NCBI RefSeq assembly: GCF_000024345.1
Contig: NC_013729.1
Span: forward strand, 3,658,001-3,722,000
DNA length: 64,000 bases
Origin: Kribbella flavida DSM 17836
GTDB lineage: Bacteria > Actinomycetota > Actinomycetes > Propionibacteriales > Kribbellaceae
Direction of reading: 5' to 3'
Shown piece after piece: positions 8,495 through 16,548 of the stretch. Position numbers and translations under genes: made by a program. The notes beneath the pieces were generated by a model that saw only the letters and a list, made by a program, of their open reading frames with translations, had not been told where the DNA came from and ran no database searches. The stretch's first letter is position 1, and each line of letters starts with the position of its first letter.

Positions 8495-9271
8495 TTGAGC
8501 TTTCACACCATCACCCGAAGCACTGTCGCCGTCCTGGCCATGACCCTGGGCGCCGGCACAGCGCTCGCGGGTTCGGCCCACGCCGCCCCGGCCGGCTCGC
8601 CGGCCAAGGAGTCGGTGACCGCGCCGGCCGTCGACCTGCCGGTCGGCAAGCCGCGCCAGATCGTCAACCGGGTCCAGTCGAAACTGTGCCTGACCTTCGC
8701 CGTCACGCCGAGCGGCATTCCGACCGCGGTGATGCTGAAGTGCACCAGCGGCAAGAAGGGCAAGATCCAGCAGTGGACCTACACCGCTGAGGGCCAGCTG
8801 ATGGTGTCGATGTCGAAGGGCGTCGGTGGCGACCTTCCGAACGGCGCCTGCCTGGACACCGCGGCCGACCTGGCCAAGCCCGAGGGCCGGGCGCCGCTGC
8901 TGGTGCTGCCGTGCCGCGCCGGTGACGGCCAGAAGTGGGAGTACAACAAGGAGACTGGTGCGCTGATCAACAAGGCCAGCGGCAAGGCGCTGAGCTCGAT
9001 GATCGGCGTCGCCAAGCAGGCCCGGCCGACCTCGACGGTGCCCTACACCGGCGCGAAGGACCAGAAGTGGCGGCCTGGTTCGATCCCGGCCAACACGCCG
9101 CTGTCGGCGATCATCGAGCTGGTGAACGCGCTGCTGGAGGCGCTCGGGCTGGAGATGCCGGACGAGTACGACACCCAGGGCCGTGAACTGCTGAAGGCGG
9201 TCAGCGGTCAGGTGCCGGTGCCGGACCAGCTCAAGCAGCTGCCGAAACAGATGGTGAAGGCGGCCGGCTGA
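8495..9271 (+). CDS. Secreted ricin-type beta-trefoil (RICIN) domain protein
   Basis: 258 residues from a TTG at 8495, chosen because GGAGG ends six bases earlier and the following residues form a signal peptide (TVAVLAMTLGAGTALAGSAHA, cut after AHA). The mature part carries the trefoil QxW signatures: QQW, GQKW and DQKW, each ending a ~45-residue subdomain with LCLTF/ACLDT strands. Such domains bind carbohydrates. About 60 C-terminal residues outside the trefoil (from ANTPLSAI) form predicted helices. No catalytic domain is attached, so it is a free-standing lectin-like exported protein; ligand unknown. A long upstream extension of the frame has no coding character. Confidence 0.8.
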   Translation: MSFHTITRSTVAVLAMTLGAGTALAGSAHAAPAGSPAKESVTAPAVDLPVGKPRQIVNRVQSKLCLTFAVTPSGIPTAVMLKCTSGKKGKIQQWTYTAEGQLMVSMSKGVGGDLPNGACLDTAADLAKPEGRAPLLVLPCRAGDGQKWEYNKETGALINKASGKALSSMIGVAKQARPTSTVPYTGAKDQKWRPGSIPANTPLSAIIELVNALLEALGLEMPDEYDTQGRELLKAVSGQVPVPDQLKQLPKQMVKAAG

Positions 9272-9288
9272 CCAACCGTCGGCCGGAC

Positions 9289-9321
9289 AGGCTGGGTGAC
9301 CGCGATCCGGTCACCCAGCCT
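9289..9321. terminator. Strong bidirectional hairpin terminator
   Basis: AGGCTGGGTGACC (9289-9301) and GGTCACCCAGCCT (9309-9321) form a perfect 13-bp stem with a seven-base loop, followed by TTTCG. It lies 18 bases after the trefoil gene and 20 bases from the end of the convergent oligopeptidase gene, so it can serve both. Confidence 0.85.
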
Positions 9322-9340
9322 TTCGTCCGTTCCGGCGGGA

Positions 9341-11431
9341 TCAGGCCAGGCCGAGGGTGTCCAACTCCCAGGCGAGGGTGAAGGCGACCTCGCGCCAGGC
9401 GTCGTACCGGCCGCTGCGGCCGCCGTGACCGGCTTCCATCTCGGTCTTCAGCAAGATGTCGACGTCACCGGTCGCGGTGGCCCGCAGCTTGGCGACCCAC
9501 TTGGCCGGCTCGACGAAGAAGACCCGGGTGTCGTTCAGGCTGGTGATCGCCAGGATCCGCGGGTACTGCTGCGCGGTGACGTTCTCGTACGGCGAGTACG
9601 ACTTCATGTACTCGTAGACCTCGGCGTCCTCGAGCGGGTTGCCCCACTCCTCCCACTCGATCACCGTGAGCGGCAGGGACGGGTCGAGAATGGTGGTCAG
9701 CGCGTCGACGAACGGCACCTCCGCGACGATGCCGCCGAACGCCTGCGGCGCCAGGTTGGCGACCGCGCCCATCAGCAGGCCGCCGGCGCTGCCGCCCTGG
9801 GCGACGATCCGCTCCGGCCGGGTCCAGCCGTCCTTGACCAGGTGCTCGGCGACGGCAACGAAGTCGGTGAACGTATTGCGCTTGGTCAGCGTCTTGCCGT
9901 TGTCGTACCAGTGCCGGCCGAGCTCTCCGCCGCCCCGGACGTGCGCGATGGCGAAGACCACGCCGCGGTCCAGCAGCGACAGCCGCGGGATCGAGAACCA
10001 CGGGTCCATCGACGACTCGTACGAGCCGTAGCCGTAGAGAACGACCGGCGCGTTGCCGTCCTTGGCGACGTCCTTGCGGGCGACCAGCGAGACCGGGACC
10101 TGGGTCCCGTCGGCCGCCGTCGCCCACTCCCGGTACTGCGTGTAGGCGCCGAGGTCGACGTCGCCGAGCACCGGCTGCTGCTTGAGCAGACGGCGTTCAC
10201 CGGTCGCGACGTCCACGTCGTACGTCGAGCCGGGCGTGACCAGGGAGGTGTAACCGAAGCGGTAGCGGGTGTCGTGCCACTCGTCGTTGCGGCCCGGCGA
10301 CACGGTGTAGATCGGCTCGTCGAAGGTGAGCACCTCGGGAGCGCCGAAGGAAGCGCTCTCCGCGTTTCCGGTGTTCTCCCGGCGCATGATCGCCAGCTCG
10401 GTGAGCGCGTTGCGGCGACGGTAGAGAATGACGTGGCCGGCGAACGCGTCGACGCCGAGCAGCCGGCTCGACTCGTCGCCCTCGATCAGCGTGGTCCAGT
10501 CGCCGGGGGAGTCCAGCGGCGCAGTCGCCAGGGAGAAGTTCGCGGCGTCGGCGTTGTGCACGATCAGCAGCTGGTCACCGGCGTGCTCCACGTCGTACTC
10601 GACGCCCTCGCGGCGGGGCGCGACGACGACCGGCTCCCCGGCCGGATCGTCGGCGTCGAGCAGCCAGACCTCGCTGGTCAGCTTGCTGCCGAGGCTGATC
10701 TGGATCGCCTGCTCGTTGCGGGTCAGGTCGACGCCGACCCAGAACCGCTCGTCGGCCTCCTCCTTCACCAGGACGTCCTCGGACGCGCCGAGCGGGTGCC
10801 GCCAGACCTGGTACGGGCGCCAGGCGTCGTCGACCTTCGTGTAGAAGATGGTCGAGCCGTCGGCGGACCAAGCGGAACCGTAGTGCACCTCGGGCAGCTC
10901 GTCCGGCAGCAGCTCACCGGTCGCCAGGTCCTTGATCCGCAGGGTGAACCGCTCGTCGCCCTTCAGGTCGACCGAGTAGGCCAGCAGCCGGCCGTCGGGG
11001 GAGACGTCGACGGTGCCGAGCGAGAAGAACTCCGAGTCGCCGGCCACCTCGTTGCCGTCGAGCAGCACCTCCTCGCCCGGGATGTCGCCGTCGGTGGCCG
11101 GCGGCTGGTCGCCCTCGGCCTTGACCCGGCAGCTGATCGCGTACTGCTTGCCCTCGACCGTGCGGCTGTAGTACCAGTAGCCGCCGCGCCGGGCGGGCAC
11201 GCTCAGGTCGGTCTGCAGGGTGCGCTCGGAGATCTCACCGAAGATTGCCTCACGCAACGACTCCAGGTGGGCGGTGCGGGCCTCGGTGTAGGCGTTCTCG
11301 GCGCGCAGGTGGTCCAGCACCTGCTCGTCGGTCTTGTCCCGCAGCCACTCGTAGTCGTCCACGAAGGTGTCTCCGTGGTGGGTACGTTCGATCGGCTTGC
11401 GGGCGGCGACGGGGGGTTTCGACTCGGACAT
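9341..11431 (-). CDS. ptrB: Oligopeptidase B / prolyl oligopeptidase family serine peptidase (S9A)
   Basis: 696 residues, the usual length for oligopeptidase B, which cleaves short peptides after Arg or Lys in the cytoplasm. The N-terminal two thirds form the seven-bladed propeller beginning after THHGDTFVDDYEWLRDK. The C-terminal alpha/beta-hydrolase domain has the nucleophile in GGSAGGLLMGA (Ser near 546), the Asp in SLNDTRV (near 634) and the His in EAGHGG (near 669). RGGGELGRHWYDNGK precedes the catalytic part as in the family. No signal peptide. Two copies of the dodecamer GGGAGAGCGCTC lie in or next to its upstream region. Confidence 0.95.
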   Translation of the reverse strand: MSESKPPVAARKPIERTHHGDTFVDDYEWLRDKTDEQVLDHLRAENAYTEARTAHLESLREAIFGEISERTLQTDLSVPARRGGYWYYSRTVEGKQYAISCRVKAEGDQPPATDGDIPGEEVLLDGNEVAGDSEFFSLGTVDVSPDGRLLAYSVDLKGDERFTLRIKDLATGELLPDELPEVHYGSAWSADGSTIFYTKVDDAWRPYQVWRHPLGASEDVLVKEEADERFWVGVDLTRNEQAIQISLGSKLTSEVWLLDADDPAGEPVVVAPRREGVEYDVEHAGDQLLIVHNADAANFSLATAPLDSPGDWTTLIEGDESSRLLGVDAFAGHVILYRRRNALTELAIMRRENTGNAESASFGAPEVLTFDEPIYTVSPGRNDEWHDTRYRFGYTSLVTPGSTYDVDVATGERRLLKQQPVLGDVDLGAYTQYREWATAADGTQVPVSLVARKDVAKDGNAPVVLYGYGSYESSMDPWFSIPRLSLLDRGVVFAIAHVRGGGELGRHWYDNGKTLTKRNTFTDFVAVAEHLVKDGWTRPERIVAQGGSAGGLLMGAVANLAPQAFGGIVAEVPFVDALTTILDPSLPLTVIEWEEWGNPLEDAEVYEYMKSYSPYENVTAQQYPRILAITSLNDTRVFFVEPAKWVAKLRATATGDVDILLKTEMEAGHGGRSGRYDAWREVAFTLAWELDTLGLA

Positions 11432-11475
11432 GCGGCGAGACTACCCGGCACCTCCGGGGACCGGCCGCGGGGTTC

Positions 11476-11533
11476 GGGAGAGCGCTCACCGAGCGTTCCG
11501 CGGCCCTCGCGGGTCGCGCCCGGGAGAGCGCTC
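11476..11533. repeat. Two identical dodecamers GGGAGAGCGCTC upstream of ptrB
   Basis: The 12-mer occurs at 11476-11487 and 11522-11533 in the 104-bp gap between ptrB and exoA, centres 46 bp apart. Its core AGCGCT is palindromic. The same 12-mer recurs perfectly at 15783-15794 and, inverted, at 35702-35713, with several one- or two-mismatch copies elsewhere in the window. Confidence 0.6.
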
Positions 11534-11535
11534 GC

Positions 11536-12339
11536 TCAGATCTCGTAGGTGGCCACGACCGGGGCGTGGTCGCTCCAGCGTTCGGCGTAGGTGGGAGCAC
11601 GGTCGACGGTGCAGCCGGTCGCCGCGGCGGCCAGCTCGGGGGAGGCGATCTGGTAGTCGATCCGCCAGCCGGCGTCGTTGTCGAACGCCTTGCCGCGCCA
11701 GGACCACCAGGAGTACGGCCCGGGCCCGTCGCCGCCGAACCGGCGGCCCAGGTCGACCCACCCGGCCTCGAACAACCGGTCCAGCCAGGCCCGTTCCTCG
11801 GGCAGGAAACCGCTCTTCTTCCGGTTCGCTTTCCAGGCCTTCAGGTCGACCTCGCGGTGTGCGATGTTCAGGTCGCCGCACATCAGCACATGCCGTCCGT
11901 CGGCCCGCAACTCGGTCAGTCGCACGGTGATCGCGTCCAGGAACGCGTACTTCTCCTCCTGCCGCGGTGGAGTCTCGAACTCGCCGGTGAAGACATAGGT
12001 ACTGACCGCGGTGAGGGTCGACCCGTCGTCGAGCACCACGTCGGCCTCGACCCACCGGCCGCAGCCGGTGAACCGCTCCGGGCCGATGTCGGTGCGCTCC
12101 GCCTTGATCGGCCGGCGACTCGCCACGGCGACTCCGGCCCGGCCTTTGCTGCCCTCGGTCACCGGCTCGGCGTGCACGAGCTGCCAGTCGCCGCCGAGGT
12201 GGTCGCGCAGCACCTCGTCGGTGGCGCGAACCTCCTGGAGCAGCAGCAGTTCCGGATCCGTCCGCTCCAGCCACGGCGCCATACCCCGCCGGTACGCCGC
12301 TCGGACCCCGTTCACGTTCACCGTGGCAACCTTCAGCAC
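11536..12339 (-). CDS. xthA: Exodeoxyribonuclease III (AP endonuclease family)
   Basis: 267 residues, standard for ExoIII. Motifs of the EEP nuclease family are visible: NVNGVRAA (residues 8-15), the metal-binding Glu in LLLQEVRA, CGDLNIAHREVDLK, and the terminal WSDHAPV with the catalytic His. It removes nucleotides from 3' ends and incises abasic sites in base-excision repair. The GTG at 12339 is preferred: TAGGGT (12347-12352) lies seven bases upstream and there is little ribosome-binding sequence, so the mRNA is probably leaderless. The much longer open frame upstream is non-coding. Confidence 0.93.
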   Translation of the reverse strand: MLKVATVNVNGVRAAYRRGMAPWLERTDPELLLLQEVRATDEVLRDHLGGDWQLVHAEPVTEGSKGRAGVAVASRRPIKAERTDIGPERFTGCGRWVEADVVLDDGSTLTAVSTYVFTGEFETPPRQEEKYAFLDAITVRLTELRADGRHVLMCGDLNIAHREVDLKAWKANRKKSGFLPEERAWLDRLFEAGWVDLGRRFGGDGPGPYSWWSWRGKAFDNDAGWRIDYQIASPELAAAATGCTVDRAPTYAERWSDHAPVVATYEI

Positions 12340-12475
12340 GCGCGCCACCCTAACGGCTGACCCTGCCGGCCGAGCAGTTCGCCCGCCCGCGGCCGCCGTC
12401 GGTGCCACCCGCGCCGCCTCACCGTCCGCCAAAGGGTGACGGTGCCGGACCGTGAAGGTGAGGTCGAGGCTCAGG

Positions 12476-13087
12476 TCAGAGGGTGGTGAGAACGGCGGAG
12501 AGCGATCTCTCACAGAGCTCCTCGAGTTCCTCGGCGCTGACCGCCGGGTTGCCGATCCAGGTGAGCAAGATCTGCTCCACGTAGCCCTGCCAGCCGTGGC
12601 AGACCAGCTCGACCTTCGGTGTCGGCTCGACGCCGAGCTGCGCCAGCGCATCGATCACCCACCTGCTGAACACCTGCCGCAGTTCCGAGTGCAGCGCGCG
12701 GACGGCGGGATCGCCGGCCGCGGACATCGCGAGCGTTGCCCGGTAGAGCTGAGGCGCTTCCAGGACTGCCCGGACGAAGGCGCGGATCCCGGCTTCGAGT
12801 TGCTCGTCGGGGGGCAGCGACAGGTCGGGCGCGGTCCGGAGCATGAGCTCGGAGGCGGCGGCCTCGATCACGGCGTACTGGAAGTTCTTCTTCGAGCCGA
12901 AGTAGTGGAACAGCAGGGCGGGGGAGACCTTGGCCTCGGCCGCGACCAGCTCGACGCTCAGGTCGCGGTGCGGGTCCGCTTCCAGCACCCGGCGGGCCGC
13001 CTCGAGGATCTGGGCCCGCCGAGCTTCGGGCCGCAGTCGGGGAGCGCGATCTTCGCGCTGCTCGGGAGGGGGCGCGGCGGGGCTCAT
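12476..13087 (-). CDS. TetR/AcrR-family transcriptional regulator
   Basis: 203 residues. The N-terminal helix-turn-helix spans AQILEAARRVLEAD to VSPALLFHYFGSKKNF (about 25-70), the TetR signature. The remaining helices form a ligand-binding domain of unknown specificity. It is divergent from an SDR operon with 73 bp between starts, and two matching inverted repeats in that gap make autoregulation and repression of the operon likely. TAGACT (13094-13099) lies six bases before the ATG with no ribosome site, so its mRNA is predicted leaderless, and this box touches the first operator. Confidence 0.92.
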   Translation of the reverse strand: MSPAAPPPEQREDRAPRLRPEARRAQILEAARRVLEADPHRDLSVELVAAEAKVSPALLFHYFGSKKNFQYAVIEAAASELMLRTAPDLSLPPDEQLEAGIRAFVRAVLEAPQLYRATLAMSAAGDPAVRALHSELRQVFSRWVIDALAQLGVEPTPKVELVCHGWQGYVEQILLTWIGNPAVSAEELEELCERSLSAVLTTL

Positions 13088-13097
13088 ACCGGCAGTC

Positions 13098-13117
13098 TAT
13101 TGAGTGTCGTCTCAACA
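13098..13117. promoter_or_regulatory. Candidate TetR operator O1
   Basis: TATTGA-N8-TCAACA. The left half-site overlaps the last bases of the TAGACT -10 box of the tetR gene, so binding here should repress it. Architecture and half-sites match O2. Confidence 0.7.
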
Positions 13118-13126
13118 AGCACTTAC

Positions 13127-13146
13127 TGTTGACCATCGACTCAACA
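13127..13146. promoter_or_regulatory. Candidate TetR operator O2
   Basis: TGTTGA-N8-TCAACA, a perfect six-base inverted repeat, centre 29 bp from O1. It ends just before the GGAGG site of the SDR gene, so binding should block the SDR operon promoter or early transcript. Confidence 0.7.
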
Positions 13147-13160
13147 GACGGAGGTCTTCG

Positions 13161-14048
13161 ATGGCCGGCAAGGTCGTACTCATCACCGGCGCGTCCCGGG
13201 GAATCGGTGCCGCGGTGGCCCGGCGGCTGGCGAGCGAGGGGGACAAGCCGGCGCTGGTCGGCCTGGAGCCCGACGAGCTGAAGCGCGTCGCCGAGGACTG
13301 CGGGCCGGAGGCGAGCTGGTGGGAGGCCGACGTCACCGACGTGGACTCCTTGCGCACGGCGGTCGAGGGCATCGCCGAGCGGTACGGCCGGATCGACGTG
13401 GTGGTCGCGAACGCCGGCATCGCCGCGCCCGGCTTCACCCGGAGCATGGACCCGGCTGTCTGGGAGCGCGTTCTCGACGTGAACCTGTACGGCGTCTGGC
13501 GAACCGTGCAGCTGACCCTGCCGCATCTGCTGGCGAGCAAGGGGTACCTGCTGCTGGTGTCCTCCCTCGCAGCAGTCATCCACATTCCCGGCCTCGCTTC
13601 GTACAACACCGCCAAGGCGGGCGTGGAGGCGATGGGCAACAGCCTGCGGACCGAGTTGCGGCACCTCGGCGTGCGGGTCGGCGTCGCCCACATGACCTTC
13701 GTGGACACCGACATGGTGCGCGGCGTCGACGAGCACCCGGTCTTCGGCACCGTGCGGTCCGGGCTCCGGCTGGCCGGCCGGGTCTATCCCCTGGAGCTCG
13801 CGGTCGAGAAGTTCACTGCGGGCATCAGGAAGCGCTCTCGCGTCGTTCACGTTCCGGGCTGGATCGGTCCGCTGAAGATCTTCCGCGCGCTCATCCCGCA
13901 TGTCGTCGAGCTCGGCAGCCGGTTCTCGGTGCCGAAGGCGGATCGCGCCGCGCTCGCGGACATCGAAGCCCGCGGTGCTGCCGTCTCCTCCCGGGCGTCC
14001 GGAGCAGGCGGTCTGGCTGACACCGAGAAGTCGAAGGCGGCGCGCTGA
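13161..14048 (+). CDS. Short-chain dehydrogenase/reductase (EphD-type SDR)
   Basis: 295 residues. The Rossmann motif GASRGIG is at residues 10-16, NAG follows VVVANAG, and the catalytic Ser and Tyr-x-x-x-Lys are in LLVSSLAAV and YNTAKAGVEA. The C-terminal part (RKRSRVVHVPGW, LIPHVVELGSRF) resembles the SDR half of mycobacterial EphD-like proteins. The ATG at 13161 has GGAGGT five bases upstream; an upstream in-frame start at 13104 would lie inside the operators. It is first in a tight operon with an enoyl-reductase-like protein and an alpha/beta hydrolase. Substrate is probably a lipid or hydrophobic carbonyl; inference. Confidence 0.9.
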   Translation: MAGKVVLITGASRGIGAAVARRLASEGDKPALVGLEPDELKRVAEDCGPEASWWEADVTDVDSLRTAVEGIAERYGRIDVVVANAGIAAPGFTRSMDPAVWERVLDVNLYGVWRTVQLTLPHLLASKGYLLLVSSLAAVIHIPGLASYNTAKAGVEAMGNSLRTELRHLGVRVGVAHMTFVDTDMVRGVDEHPVFGTVRSGLRLAGRVYPLELAVEKFTAGIRKRSRVVHVPGWIGPLKIFRALIPHVVELGSRFSVPKADRAALADIEARGAAVSSRASGAGGLADTEKSKAAR

Positions 14049-15208
14049 TGACCTCGGACCGTCGGTACGACGTCGTCCTGCTCGGCGCGACCGGGTTCAC
14101 CGGGGCGCTGACCGCGCAGTACCTGGCGAAGCACGCGCCAACGGATCTCAAGTGGGCGCTGGCCGGCCGGAACCAGGCCAAGCTGGAGTCCGTGAGGTCG
14201 GACCTCGGAGTCGACGTGGACCTGCTGTCCGCCGACGTCGAGGAGCCGGAGTCGCTGAGAGCGGTTGCCGAGTCGGCCCGGATCGTCGTCACCACCGTCG
14301 GCCCCTACCTGAGGTACGGCGAGCCGCTGGTCGCCGCGTGCGCCGAGGCCGGCACCGACTACCTCGATCTGACCGGCGAGTCCGAGTTCGTCGACCGGAT
14401 GTACGTCAAGTACCACGCGCGGGCGGTGCAGACCGGCGCGCGGCTGATCCACTGCTGCGGGTTCGACTCGATCCCGTACGACCTGGGCGTGCAGTACACG
14501 GTCGAGCAGCTTCCGCGGCGGGTGCCGATCAAGGTCGAGGGCCTGGTCCGGGCCGGCGGCAAGCCGTCGGGCGGGACGTTCCAGACCGTGATCACCGCGC
14601 TCTCCCGGAGCAAGCAGAACGTCGACGCGCACCGTGCCCGCCGCCGGGCCGAGCAGCGCCCCGGCCATCGCTCCGTCAAGCTGTCGAGGGAACGGATACA
14701 CCGCTCTCAGGGCTTCTGGGCCGTCCCGCTGCCGACGGTGGACCCGCAGGTCGTCCGGCACTCCGCGCTGCTGCTCGACGAGTACGGGCCTGCCTTCACC
14801 TACTCGCACAACGCCGCCGTCAAGCGGTTGCCGATGGTTGCCGGAGGCATCGCCGGAATGGGGCTGCTGGCCGTCGCCGCGCAGATCCCGCCGGCCCGGA
14901 ACGCGTTGCTGAACCGGATCAAGGCCGGCGACGGCCCGTCCGCTGAGCGTCGCGCGAAGTCCTGGTTCAAGGTCCGGTTCGTCGGCGCTGGCGGCGGCAA
15001 GCGGGTGATCACCGAGGTCGCGGGTGGCGATCCCGGCTACGAGGAGACCGCGAAGATGCTGGGCGAGTGCGCGCTCTCCCTGGCGCTCGACAACCTGCCG
15101 ACGACCGCCGGCCAGGTCACCACGGCGGCCGCGATGGGCCCGGCGCTGCGCGACCGCCTGGTCGCGGCTGGGATCACGTTCCGGGTGATCAGCACCGAGG
15201 ACTACTGA
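14048..15208 (+). CDS. Saccharopine dehydrogenase-like NAD(P)-binding protein (trans-acting enoyl reductase type)
   Basis: 386 residues. VVLLGATGFTGALTAQYLA near residue 8 is the dinucleotide-binding loop; CGFDSIPYDLGV near residue 137 is characteristic of the family that includes mycobacterial lipid enoyl reductases (Rv2953-like) and not of true saccharopine dehydrogenases. One hydrophobic stretch lies near residue 265 (VAGGIAGMGLLAVAA). It overlaps the SDR stop by one base (TGATG), so translation is coupled. Co-operonic SDR and hydrolase point to modification of a lipid chain. The exact reaction is not readable from sequence. Confidence 0.88.
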   Translation: MTSDRRYDVVLLGATGFTGALTAQYLAKHAPTDLKWALAGRNQAKLESVRSDLGVDVDLLSADVEEPESLRAVAESARIVVTTVGPYLRYGEPLVAACAEAGTDYLDLTGESEFVDRMYVKYHARAVQTGARLIHCCGFDSIPYDLGVQYTVEQLPRRVPIKVEGLVRAGGKPSGGTFQTVITALSRSKQNVDAHRARRRAEQRPGHRSVKLSRERIHRSQGFWAVPLPTVDPQVVRHSALLLDEYGPAFTYSHNAAVKRLPMVAGGIAGMGLLAVAAQIPPARNALLNRIKAGDGPSAERRAKSWFKVRFVGAGGGKRVITEVAGGDPGYEETAKMLGECALSLALDNLPTTAGQVTTAAAMGPALRDRLVAAGITFRVISTEDY

Positions 15209-15210
15209 CG

Positions 15211-16074
15211 ATGCGTCGGGTGAGCTCGGCCGACGGAACGCAGATCGCGCTCTCCGAGACCGGCGACCCGGCCGCGCCGGTGCTGGTCTGCGTGCACGGC
15301 TACCCGGACAACGCCCGGCTCTGGGCGCCGGTGGCGCAGCGGCTGGCCGACCACTTCCGGGTCGTCACGTACGACGTCCGCGGCGCGGGGGATTCGGATC
15401 ACCCGCGCGGGCGGGCGGCGTACCGGTTGGACCGGCTGGAGGAGGACTTCACGGCCGTGCTGGACGCGGTGTCACCGGACCAGCCGGTGCACCTGCTCGC
15501 GCACGACTGGGGATCCATCCAGTCCTGGCACTTCGTCACCAGCGAGGCGTTGCGCGGCCGGATCGAGTCGTTCGTGTCGATCTCCGGTCCGTCGCTGGAC
15601 CACGCGGGCTACTTCTTCCGCAGCCGCCGGCCGGTACGTGACCTGGTCGATCAGCTCGTGCACTCCTGGTACATCTTCTACTTCCAGCTGCCCTGGCTGC
15701 CCGAGCGCGGTTGGCGCAAGGGCTGGGCGCTGCGGGTGTTCGGGCGGTTGGAGCGCAGCGCCGGAGGAAGCGCTCCCTCGCCGGGAGAGCGCTCGCTGAC
15801 CGATTTCGTGAACGGTCTGGAGCTCTACCGCGCCAACCTTCTCCCGCGCCTGCTGCGGCCGAGGCCGCGGCGTACCGACATCCCGGTGCTGGCGGTCTCG
15901 CCGGACGGCGACGCGTTCGTGACCACGCCGCTGCAGACCGACGTCGCGCGCTGGGCCCCGAACCTCAGCGTGCAGGTGGTCAGGGGCGGCCACTGGTTGC
16001 CCCGGAATGATCCCGGACTCGTCGCCCGGCTGACCCTCGAGCACACCCGCCGGGTGGCAGGCTGGCAGGTATGA
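15211..16074 (+). CDS. Alpha/beta hydrolase, epoxide-hydrolase-like
   Basis: 287 residues from the ATG two bases after the previous stop. HGYPDN near residue 30 is the oxyanion-hole motif (HGxP). AHDWGSIQSW near residue 95 puts an Asp at the nucleophile position, as in epoxide hydrolases and haloalkane dehalogenases and unlike serine esterases. The C-terminal GGHWLPRNDP supplies the His. Cap-domain tyrosines (WYIFYFQ) fit an epoxide hydrolase. The combination with an SDR matches the fused EphD of mycobacteria but here the two are separate genes. Contains two AGCGCT-centred repeats (15766-15794). Confidence 0.87.
   Translation: MRRVSSADGTQIALSETGDPAAPVLVCVHGYPDNARLWAPVAQRLADHFRVVTYDVRGAGDSDHPRGRAAYRLDRLEEDFTAVLDAVSPDQPVHLLAHDWGSIQSWHFVTSEALRGRIESFVSISGPSLDHAGYFFRSRRPVRDLVDQLVHSWYIFYFQLPWLPERGWRKGWALRVFGRLERSAGGSAPSPGERSLTDFVNGLELYRANLLPRLLRPRPRRTDIPVLAVSPDGDAFVTTPLQTDVARWAPNLSVQVVRGGHWLPRNDPGLVARLTLEHTRRVAGWQV
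15766..15794. repeat. Pair of AGCGCT-centred motifs inside the hydrolase gene
   Basis: GGAAGCGCTCCC (15766-15777) and GGGAGAGCGCTC (15783-15794), 17 bp apart. The second is identical to the copies upstream of ptrB. They encode GSAP and GERS in a linker that looks poorly conserved. Confidence 0.5.
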
Positions 16075-16463
16075 GAACGCTCCTGAACCTGATCTGGCTC
16101 GTGCTGGCCGGATTCTGGCTGGCGTGCGGCTACGTGCTCGCCGGGCTGATCTGCTGCATCCTGATCGTCACCATCCCGTTCGGCATCGCGTCGTTCCGGA
16201 TCGCCGGCTTCGCGCTGTGGCCGTTCGGCCGGACCATGGTCGACCGCCGCGGCGCCGGCGCTGGTTCGGTGCTCGGCAACGTGATCTGGGTGCTCCTGGC
16301 CGGCTGGTGGCTCGCGCTCGGCCACCTGGTCACCGGGATCGCGCTCTGCGTCAGCATCATCGGCATTCCGCTCGGCCTGGCCAACTTCAAGTTGATCCCG
16401 ATCTCGCTGCTGCCGCTCGGCAAGGAGATCGTCTCCACCGACGAGGCCTTCGGCACCCGATGA
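16071..16463 (+). CDS. YccF domain-containing inner membrane protein
   Basis: 130 residues with four membrane helices. It has the duplicated YccF pattern: two copies of a hairpin, each with VLAG(F/W)WLA..G..L.G..CC or C followed by IPFGIA / IPLGLA and a helix ending FALWPFG / ISLLPLG. Function unknown; members are found next to ion-transport or lipid genes. It overlaps the hydrolase stop by four bases (ATGA at 16071-16074), so it is the last gene of the TetR-controlled operon. Confidence 0.9.
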   Translation: MRTLLNLIWLVLAGFWLACGYVLAGLICCILIVTIPFGIASFRIAGFALWPFGRTMVDRRGAGAGSVLGNVIWVLLAGWWLALGHLVTGIALCVSIIGIPLGLANFKLIPISLLPLGKEIVSTDEAFGTR

Positions 16464-16548
16464 GCGCCGGCCGCCAGCAGCGCTCGTACGGACGGATCGC
16501 CGGTCGCCGGCAACCGCTGAGGCGGGTTGCGACGGGCGTCGAAGAGCG

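Noticed and set aside
11476..11533. CebR/LacI operators controlling ptrB
   Set aside because: The core resembles TGGGAGCGCTCCCA, but copies are asymmetric, also occur inside genes, and no LacI regulator or sugar gene is adjacent; kept only as an unexplained repeated word.
9296..11548. A 750-codon plus-strand frame opposite ptrB
   Set aside because: Antisense shadow of a high-GC gene; no domain, and the minus strand encodes a complete oligopeptidase.
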